Below the pieces are notes generated by a model. It had not been told where the DNA came from and did no database searches. It worked only from the letters and a program-made list of their open reading frames with translations. Below are positions 58,001-64,000 of a stretch of DNA of 64,000 nt, piece after piece. The translations under genes and the position numbers were made by a program. The DNA is from Desmodus rotundus. Taxonomy: Eukaryota; Chordata; Mammalia; Chiroptera; Phyllostomidae. The stretch lies in contig NC_071389.1 of NCBI RefSeq assembly GCF_022682495.2, positions 44,096,239 through 44,160,238 of the forward strand, given 5' to 3'. Numbering within the stretch: the first letter of the stretch is position 1; every line of letters begins with the position of its first letter.

Positions 58001-61000
58001 CTGTGTGAGTCTCTGCTTTCAATTCTTTTGGATGTATACCCAGAAGTGGAATTGATGGATCATATGGTAATCCTGTGTTTAATTTTTGGACAAACTGCCA
58101 AACTTTTTTACAGGGGTTCCAATTTCTCCACCTCCTTGTCAACACTTGCTATTTTCTGGTTTTGTTTTTATTATAGCCATCCTAGTGGCTATGAAATTGT
58201 ATCCTGTTCTGGTTCTGATTTGCATTTTCCTGATGAAGTGATGTTGAGCATCTTTCCAGGTGCTTACTGGCCATTGTGTGTATGTTTTTGGGAGAAATGT
58301 CTATTCAATTCTGATAACCATTTTTTAAATTGTTTTTATTATGATTGTTAGAATGTTTAATATGTTCTGGATATTAAAGCTAGTTTCATATATGATGCAA
58401 GTATTGTCTCCCATTATGTGGGTTACGCTTTTCACCATATTGATTGTGTCCTTTGATGCACAAAAGTTTTTAATTTTGATGAAGTCCAGTGTATATTTTG
58501 TTGCTTGTGCTTTTGGTGTCATAGTCAAGAAATCATTGCCAAATTCAATGTCATAAAGCTTTTCCACTGTTTTCTTCTCAGAGTTTTATAGTTTTAGTAC
58601 CTACATTTAGGTCTTCAATCCATTTTGTATTAATTTTTGTATATGGTTTAAAGTAAGGGTCCAAATCAATTATTTTGCAAGGATGTCCAGTTTTCCCAGC
58701 CCCATTTGTTGAAAATACTGTCCTTTTCCCTCTTGAATGGTCATGGCACCCTTGCTGAAAATCATTTGACCAAAAATGTGAGAGTTTATTTCTGGGCCCT
58801 CTATTCTACTCCCGTGGTTTATATATTTGTCTTTATGTCAGTACCACACTCTTCTGGTTCCTGTAGTTTTGTAGTAGGTGTTGAAATCAGGATGCATGAG
58901 TCCCCCAACTTTGTACTTCTTTTTCAACAGCAAAATGCTTTAGATGTAACATTTTAATGAAAAAGGCATAAAATAGTGTTATTTAGAATGTAAGAAATAG
59001 TTTTTTTATATATAAGGCCAATATTAGGAAAAATTATATAAAAATCTAATGAGGTTGGTAAAACTAGGGGTTTTCCCCTATTTTTAAATTTCTATGTTTA
59101 GATGTATTTGGTGCTATGAAAATAATGTAAAACATGAAAATAAGTTTGATTTATATAATAGAAATATGATGTATAAGAACATGTTAGGATAATTTAGCCT
59201 TTTTGAAAAGTGAGTGAGAAATCAGTCTCAGTGTAAATTATGTTTTCGTTTTTAAGTGCCATATAACTCTTTCTATAATGGATTCATTCTACTTTTATAT
59301 TATTGTTATACAGCAAATGCATACTTTTTCAGTAGTTATCTTATTAGAGGCTTGAGCTTATTATTTGTTATATTTATATATCCTTACAGATAATTTTTTT
59401 TCTTTGAGATTATTTCCCCTTTTTAAAAAATCTGTACCTGAGGACATGCTTATTGGTTTTAGAGAGAGGGGAAGGGAGGGAGAGAAGCATTGATGTGAGA
59501 GAAACATCGATCCATTGTCTCTCATACATGCCCTGCCCAGGGGCTGCGCCTGCAACCTAGGCATGTGCCCTGACCAGAAATCTAACTCACGACCTTTTAG
59601 TTCCTGGGATGACGCTCAAAGCAACTGAGTCACACTAGCCAGGGCACAGATAATATTTTAAAATCATTCATTACAAAGTAACTTCAAAACCTCATTAATA
59701 TCTTTAGAAGTCATTAGGAGTAGAATAGAAATATGTGTTACATTTTAGGTTGGCAAGTCTACTAATGATAAGGTGAAAAGCACTTATGCACATCCATGGA
59801 ATGGCACAATTTTTCATACCTTCAATAGACAATCCTTTACTTTCTGTATAAAGTGCCATTTTGAAGTTGCACTTAATTCTAGTTATGAGATCCTGTGTAG
59901 ACATATTATTTTGTTAGTTTATTTTTAATATATTTTATTGATTATGCTATTACAGTTGTCCTATTCCCCCACTTTATTCCTCTCCTCCCTGCAACTCCCC
60001 TCCCACCTGCATTCCCGTCCCCCCACCTGAGTTCATGTCCATGGGTTGTACATATAAGTTCTTTGGCTTCTCCATTTCCTATACTATTCTTAACCTCCCC
60101 GTCTATTTGGTACCTACCATTTATGCTTCTTATTCCCTGTACCTTTTCCCCTGCTTATTCCCTGTACCTTTTCCCCCATTCTCCCTCCTCCTCCTTCTCC
60201 CTGCTGATAACCCTCCATGAGATCTCCATTTCTGTGAATCTGTTCCTGTTCTAGTTGTTTGCTTAGTTTGTTTTAGTTTTCGGTTTTTTAGGTTCTGTTG
60301 TTGATAGTTGTGAGTTTGTTGTCATTTTACTGTTCATAGATGTGATCTTCTTTTTCTTAGATAAGTCCCTGTAATATTTCATATAATAAGGGCTTGGTGA
60401 TGATGAACTCCTTTAACTTGACCTTATCTGGGAAGCACTTTATCTGTCCTTCCATTCTAGAGAGCTTTGCTGGATGGAGTAATTTTGGATGTATGTCCTT
60501 GCCTTTCATGACTTTGAATACATCTTTCCAGCCCCTTCTTGCCTGTAAGGTTTCTTTTGAGAAATAAGCTGACAATCTAATGGAAACTCCTTTGTAGGTA
60601 ATGGTCTCCTTTTCTCTTGCTGCTTTTAAGATTCTATCCTTATCTTTAATCTTGGGTAACTTAATGATGATGTGCCTTGATGTGTTCCTCCTTGGGTCCA
60701 GCTTCTTTGGGACTCTCTGAGCTTCCTGGACTTCCTGGAAATCTATTTCCTTTGCCATATTAGGGAAGTTCTCCTTCATTATTTGTTCAAATAAGTTTTC
60801 AATTTCTTGCTCTTACTCTTCTTCTCCTGGCACCCCTATGATTTGGATATTGGAATGTTTAAAGTTGTCCTGGAGGTTCCTCAGCCTCTCCTCATTTTTT
60901 TGAATTCTTGTTTCTTCATTCTGTTCCAGTTGAATGTTTATTTCTTCCTTCTGCTCCAAATCATTGATTTGAGTCCCCGTTTCCTTCTCTTCACTGTTGG

Positions 61001-62664
61001 TTCCCTGTACATTTTCCTTTATTTCACTTAGCATAGCCTTCACTTTTTCTTCTATTTTGCAACCATACTCAACCATTTCTGTGAGCATCCTGATTACCAG
61101 TGCTTTGAACTCTGCATCTGATAGGTTGGCTATCTCTTCATTGCTTAGTTGTATTTTTTTCTGGAGCTTTGATCTGTTCTTTCATTTGGGCCATTTTTTT
61201 TTGTTTTGGCATGCCAGTTATATAGTAAGGGGTGGAGCCTTAGGTATTCACCAGGGCGGGGCAACCCACTTTGTTGCATGGTGGTGCTGTATGTGGGGGA
61301 GGTGTCTGAGAGGGAACAGTGCCACTTGCTCGGCTCTCGGTCGGCTTTCAGTCATTTCCTCCCTACTCACAAGCAAATTGGGCCCTTCTGGTGCTGATTC
61401 CTGGGTGGGTGGATTTGTGTACATTCTAGGATCCTGTAGATCTCTCCAAAGAACTCTCCTGTGAGGCTGGGGGTTTCTCCCATTGCCACAATCCCCACAG
61501 ATTTTTCCAGTCAGGGGTTTTCAGACTTTCTTTTCCTGTGCTGGAACCCTGGGTACATGGTTTGTCTTACTCCCCAGTTGTTCCCCTCAGTTTATCCACA
61601 CGCAAATATGGGGCCGCTCAGTCTGCCAGTCACCGCCTTGCTGAGAGTCCTCTCTGCCCAGGCTGCCTGTCCACCCCCCCCCCCCAGCTGGTCTGAATGA
61701 ATGTTTCTTCTTTAACTCCTTGGTTGTCCTTTTGGTTCTGTGAGGAGGCAAAGAGTATCTACCTATGCCTCCATCTTAGCCAGAAGTCAACATATTAGTT
61801 TGGATTAGGAGAAGGAATTTGGCTAAACTAAGAGATGAGAGCCCATTTTATAGAAAGGTCTTTCTCAAAACTGATATTTATCAATATGTTGCTATAGCTA
61901 TGAAACTTATTCATAGCTATAGTATTGTTTTAGTACATAGACTTGAAAAAAGTTATTCTCATTGTTACATACTTTATCTTTTAAATACAAAATCAGATTG
62001 CTTTTTCTTTCAGCATATCAATTTTAGTGGTCTTCTTTATTCCTACATGCTCCCTTGATTATTGCAACATGTTTATTTATTACTTTGTTTCAATACTCCC
62101 TTCTCATGGACTTTATTTATTTTTTACTTCTCTTCATTATTTCTTTTCCTAACTTTTCATGATCTTAGTTCTGGTGATCCTTCAATGTACAGTTCATGGA
62201 TTGCTCTCTCAGTTTATGTTGATGTCACCTCCCTCCCCCCACATACCAGACACACATTTATTGAGCACCTATAATGTGTCAGGCACTATTTTAGGAAACA
62301 GAATTATAATATTATTTTCATACATAATTCATTTTTGTTCTATCTAGATACTACTATCAGTTATGATTGAGTTGTATCATGTTGTTCTTTAACCTGAAAA
62401 TTCTGGAGGTCATTGTTCTACTTACAAACATTTTATATCCTCCTCAGATTTCTTCTCATTGCTATGCATGCTATAAAGATTTAGTAAACATTGATTGGAA
62501 AACTTTTTTTTCTTCATTTCAGGAGTGGCAATGTGTACAATCAAAAGGGTGCTTTTTCTTAGAAGAAGATGGTGAAATCATTAGTCATCAATACAGGATG
62601 CAAATAGCTCAGAGGTCCATGGTTTATGTAACAATTAAGCCATTAAATCTGAGCCAAGTTGAAG
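42425..62664 (+). CDS. EFCAB7: EFCAB7, EF-hand calcium-binding domain protein 7, N-terminal half, 6 coding exons
   Basis: EFCAB7 is known to act with IQCE at the base of the primary cilium, anchoring the EVC-EVC2 complex and supporting Hedgehog signalling. Six exons (42425-42611, 48552-48763, 49375-49461, 50033-50228, 50675-50796, 62523-62664) join in frame through phases 1, 0, 0, 1, 0, giving 946 nt and about 315 of roughly 629 expected residues. The protein starts [16 protein letters not shown]. It carries two adjacent EF-hand loops (residues 115-126 and 151-162), then a Pro/Lys-rich linker (about 190-225) and a conserved [13 protein letters not shown] block. The start ATG lies two bases after an AG acceptor, so the 5'UTR is in an upstream exon inside the promoter region. 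Introns are 5.9 kb, 611, 571, 446 and 11.7 kb. The C-terminal half, including a further EF-hand region, lies beyond the window. Confidence 0.95.
43044..43072. repeat. (TG)n microsatellite
   Basis: A pure TG dinucleotide run of about 14 units in EFCAB7 intron 2. Confidence 0.97.
43507..43668 (+). mobile_element. Ves SINE, sense, 3' truncated
   Basis: A head with the B-box ggttcgattcccagtcaggg and a body as far as 'ctctcacatcgatg'. The CT-rich end and A tail are missing. Confidence 0.88.
44093..44850 (-). mobile_element. HAL1 3' half, inverted arm
   Basis: Reverse complement of the C-terminal half of HAL1 ORF1 plus its entire 3'UTR. It pairs with 45813-46557 as an inverted repeat. Within it, 44229-44462 and the reverse complement of 46188-46421 have the same length and encode 76/77 identical residues in the antisense frame, so the arms are nearly identical there. 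Identity falls to roughly 90% towards 44850. Confidence 0.88.
44850..46557 (+). mobile_element. HAL1 (half-L1) copy C
   Basis: Plus-strand 5'UTR (5' truncated) lies at 44850-45350, ORF1 at about 45350-46150, and the 3'UTR ends in aataaaatgtaataaaaaat. ORF2 is absent. The proximal half of ORF1 here forms the loop, and its distal half plus the 3'UTR form the right arm, of the inverted repeat with 44093-44850. Confidence 0.88.
45352..46150 (+). pseudogene. HAL1-C ORF1 relic
   Basis: The longest open piece, 45466-45879, has an Asn/Lys/Glu-rich coiled coil, then [20 protein letters not shown], the start of the L1 ORF1p RRM. The frame is then lost; the C-terminal-domain coding sequence (aaaggagttcatcatcacca) continues in other frames to about 46150. 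Confidence 0.85.
48389..48428 (+). other. Candidate 40-nt cassette ('poison') exon in EFCAB7 intron 2
   Basis: A pyrimidine-rich acceptor (tttgtttattttttacag) and a good donor (AAAG|GTAATA) bracket 40 nt, only 123 bp before the second coding exon. The length is not a multiple of three. Inclusion would shift the frame and meet TAA about 14 codons into the next exon. No expression evidence is available. Confidence 0.3.
48552..48763 (+). CDS. EFCAB7: EFCAB7 second coding exon (EF-hand 1)
   Basis: This 212-nt exon encodes residues 63-133 between acceptor ttattgggcag and donor GTAAGA. The first EF-hand loop is residues 115-126, [12 protein letters not shown], with Asp1, Asn3, Asp5, Gly6 and Ile8. 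Position 12 is Asp rather than Glu, and position 9 is Leu. The upstream part (residues 84-103) is a conserved helix block, [17 protein letters not shown]. The exon ends in phase 0. Confidence 0.96.
49375..49461 (+). CDS. EFCAB7: EFCAB7 third coding exon (EF-hand 2)
   Basis: This 87-nt, 29-codon exon (residues 134-162) lies between acceptor ttttttcag and donor GTACGT and keeps frame if skipped. The loop at 151-162 reads [12 protein letters not shown], with good ligands at positions 1, 3, 5 and 9 but Lys at position 12, where Ca2+-binding hands carry Glu or Asp. This hand is therefore probably weak or structural. Confidence 0.96.
50033..50228 (+). CDS. EFCAB7: EFCAB7 fourth coding exon
   Basis: This 196-nt exon encodes residues 163-227 plus one base, between acceptor tttatttcctgtag and donor GTATTT. 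It completes the exit helix of EF-hand 2 ([12 protein letters not shown]). A charged helix and a Pro-rich basic linker ([16 protein letters not shown]) follow. The linker differs more from the human protein than the other exons do, as expected for disordered sequence. Confidence 0.95.
50675..50796 (+). CDS. EFCAB7: EFCAB7 fifth coding exon
   Basis: This 122-nt exon encodes the end of residue 228 and residues 229-268, between acceptor cttgttacag and donor GTATAG. It contains the conserved block [16 protein letters not shown]. The exon ends in phase 0 on Ile-Lys, and the following intron is 11.7 kb. Confidence 0.95.
52015..52315 (+). repeat. L2/MIR fragments
   Basis: 'caaatatttattgagtgactactctgtgcc' type text is followed by 'gagtcttagcttcctgagac' and 'cctttagcagaatgccaggg', ancient MIR/L2 signatures. 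Confidence 0.7.
52497..52605 (+). mobile_element. 5'-truncated L1 3' end
   Basis: 'acaatatacagatgatgtat' to 'ccccgtaaattcagtggaaa' is the same L1 3' terminus as at 12511-12600, followed by an A-rich stretch. Confidence 0.7.
53090..53268 (-). mobile_element. Ves SINE, antisense, diverged
   Basis: The reverse strand begins cgctggcaggtgtggcttgg. The GA-rich body is expanded and the sequence is well diverged. Confidence 0.75.
54812..55012 (+). mobile_element. Ves SINE lacking its B box
   Basis: The head gccctggctggtgtggctca is present, but sequence jumps from 'ttgagcattgtg' to 'gtcagggcacatgc', deleting the ggttcgattcc B-box region. The CT-rich end and A tail are complete. Confidence 0.9.
57545..58930 (-). 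mobile_element. Old L1 3' region, antisense
   Basis: Plus-strand text is the reverse complement of an L1M 3'UTR and distal ORF2 ('gaccatcaccaccacccatc', 'cagaagtggaattgatggat', 'ccagttttcccagccccatt'). No intact frame survives. Confidence 0.8.
59395..59645 (-). mobile_element. Ves SINE, antisense, with TSD
   Basis: A complete antisense copy with the 9-bp repeat acagataat on both sides (59386-59394, 59646-59654) and a long T-rich tail on the plus strand. Confidence 0.9.
59921..61789 (-). mobile_element. HAL1 (half-L1) copy D, near full length
   Basis: Minus-strand element from an L1-like 5' end (ctaagatggaggcataggta, near 61770) through ORF1 (about 61200-60357) to the 3'UTR and A-rich end at about 59921. 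ORF2 is absent at the same junction as in copy A. Candidate TSD acatatta at 59901-59908 and 61790-61797. A 25-bp unit (cttattccctgtacctttt...) is duplicated in the 3'UTR near 60128-60178. Confidence 0.88.
60357..61200 (-). pseudogene. HAL1-D ORF1 relic
   Basis: Two long open pieces remain. 60813-61088 has the coiled coil, ending ...[10 protein letters not shown]. 60357-60779 (140 residues, [20 protein letters not shown] ... [14 protein letters not shown]) covers the RRM end and C-terminal domain. Only a short break near 60790-60815 separates them, so this is the best-preserved ORF1 in the window. Confidence 0.88.
62215..62300 (+). repeat. MIR fragment
   Basis: 'catttattgagcacctataatgtgtcaggc' type text, shortened here, is the standard MIR/L2 signature. 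Confidence 0.65.
62523..62664 (+). CDS. EFCAB7: EFCAB7 sixth coding exon, with probable GC donor
   Basis: This exon follows a strong acceptor (cttcatttcag) and encodes residues 269-315 plus one base. Its block [20 protein letters not shown] is essentially identical to the human protein from memory. The 3' end is ambiguous. AAG|GCAAGT at 62664/62665 fits the consensus of GC-AG introns exactly, while a canonical but poor site AA|GTTGTA lies 4 nt downstream (exon end 62668). I prefer the GC site. Confidence 0.9.
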
Positions 62665-63165
62665 GCAAGTTGTAAATTTTTATATATTTTTAAAAGTATT
62701 AGTTTGTACTCTCTTTGAAAATACTTAGGTAAGTATCTGATAGTCCTATTTAGTGAAGAAAATAATCTGTCTGTGAAACATGTGGTTACATACATTTAAA
62801 GCAGTCAGTTTATACCTAACCTATAATATATTTTACAAAGCAAGTAAGGATTTTTATATATATTTAAAGCATGTTTTATTTTAATTCACTTAAAAACCTT
62901 CTAACATAGAATTAACTTCATTTGCTAATTAATCTTTAGCTTTGCCACTTGTCAATTTTTAAAATTAGTATGTTTAAGAGAAGTTCTATAGTAATGTAAT
63001 TTAAGGCAATATGAATTGTAAATATTTTTGACATCTTCAAAGTCCTATGTCATATGACTTAAACAAGTCTTATTAATAATCTTTGCATTTATGGTAACAT
63101 TCTTTTTTGTACACAAATACTAAGATAAGATAGTAATTTCCTAGTATCTAAAAGTGGTTATATAA

Positions 63166-63379
63166 TTTTTAAAAAAGATTTTATTTATTTGTTTATTTTA
63201 TAGAGAGGGGACAGGAAGGAGAAAGAGAGGGAGAGAAACATCAGTGTGTAATTGCCTCTCATGTGCCCCTTACTGGGGACCTGGCCTGCAGTCCAGGCAT
63301 GTGCCCTGACTGGGACTTGAACCAGCGACCCTTTGGTTTGTAGCCTGTGCTCAATCCACTGAGCTACACCAGCCAGGGC
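63166..63379 (-). mobile_element. Ves SINE, antisense, with TSD
   Basis: A full antisense copy with the 10-bp repeat ggttatataa (63156-63165, 63380-63389). The head (reverse strand) reads gccctggctggtgtagctca. Confidence 0.93.
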
Positions 63380-63714
63380 GGTTATATAACTTTTAATTAG
63401 TGAAAAATGTCTATAAGTGCTTTCTCTAGAAATTATTTTGATGTTGATTATTTTATATATTAATGTTTTCTTTTATTATGTTTACATATAAATATTTTCT
63501 AACTAGAAGGTTCTTCCCCACCCCCGTTCTTGTTTCTTCCTAAAGTAGAGCTTCTGTAAGTTTTCACTGTTTATCTTACAGGACACTTACATTTGGTAGT
63601 TGATGTCTTTAAATAGCAATTACAGTAGTCATTTTTCAGATAAAGGTATCAAGGTGGGCCAGCAAATTCAATGTAGTTGTTAGTTCTCCACATTTTTACA
63701 AAAAAGATTTCTTT

Positions 63715-63900
63715 ATTCATTTATTTCTCAAATATTTATTGAGGGCCCACATACTTAGCAGCATTTTAGGAGCTTGGAAATATCAGAATACTAAAACAAA
63801 AATCGCTGCCTTTAGGAACTCTCATTCTAGTTGGGGTAATAACAATAAATAAGGTAAATAGTAAGTGACAATACATGTTAGAAGGTGGTGAGTGCTATGG
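63715..63900 (+). repeat. MIR/L2-like fragment
   Basis: 'ctcaaatatttattgagggc' then 'ctgcctttaggaactctcat' resembles a common ancient mammalian repeat 3' part. Confidence 0.6.
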
Positions 63901-64000
63901 GAAGAACACAGAGGAAAGGCGCATTACGAATGCTGAGGGAATATGGGTGCCACTGAAATGGAGTGGTCACTGTCCTCCGTTAAAAAGCTGTCATCTGAGT

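Larger units (their letters stand above)
50797..62522 (+). other. EFCAB7: EFCAB7 intron 6
   Basis: This 11.7-kb intron contains MIR/L2, an L1 3' end (52.5 kb), three Ves SINEs, an L1 3' region (57.5-58.9 kb) and a nearly complete HAL1 (59.9-61.8 kb). The stretches 50800-52000, 53280-54800 and 55020-57540 are plain AT-rich sequence with nothing recognised. Confidence 0.9.
62665..64000 (+). other. EFCAB7: EFCAB7 intron 7 (partial)
   Basis: This is intron to the right edge, with one antisense Ves SINE (63166-63379) and a MIR/L2-like fragment (63715-63900). No further exon was seen. Confidence 0.8.

Overview
The window is intronic-rich mammalian DNA, almost certainly from a bat. At least a dozen copies of a tRNA-derived SINE with the Ves-type head (reading gccctggctggtgtggctcag, or its reverse complement) lie on both strands, several with perfect target-site duplications. 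No prokaryotic signal, CRISPR array, tRNA or rRNA gene was seen.

Two protein-coding genes stand head to head around a CpG-rich bidirectional promoter near 39.5-40.3 kb. On the minus strand is the 5' half of ITGB3BP (also called CENP-R or NRIF3). Its coding exons 1-4 are at 39718-39722, 29661-29703, 11627-11762 and 3823-3889; the later exons lie beyond the left edge. On the plus strand is the N-terminal half of EFCAB7, a ciliary-base EF-hand protein. Its coding exons are at 42425-42611, 48552-48763, 49375-49461, 50033-50228, 50675-50796 and 62523-62664; the rest lies beyond the right edge. Reading frame and splice phase are continuous across every junction in both genes. A near-perfect RFX X-box sits in the promoter, which suits a ciliary gene.

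The remainder is intron filled with interspersed repeats. The most distinctive are HAL1 ('half-L1') copies, which have an L1-type 5'UTR and ORF1 running straight into the 3'UTR without ORF2. They lie at about 7.4-9.2 kb, 14.2-19.9 kb (old and heavily interrupted), 44.1-46.6 kb (an inverted duplication) and 59.9-61.8 kb. There are also older L1 fragments, MIR/L2 relics, a MaLR LTR, an ERV-like LTR piece, a hAT-like MITE, a mariner-like MITE and two further TIR elements.

I see no wholly new multi-gene system. The points most worth checking are a four-layer nested insertion locus (14.2-19.9 kb) with an apparent L1 3' transduction, a head-to-head HAL1 hairpin in an EFCAB7 intron, a probable GC-AG donor and a candidate poison exon in EFCAB7, the loss of the N-terminal LXXLL motif in ITGB3BP, and an in-frame upstream extension of the ITGB3BP ORF.
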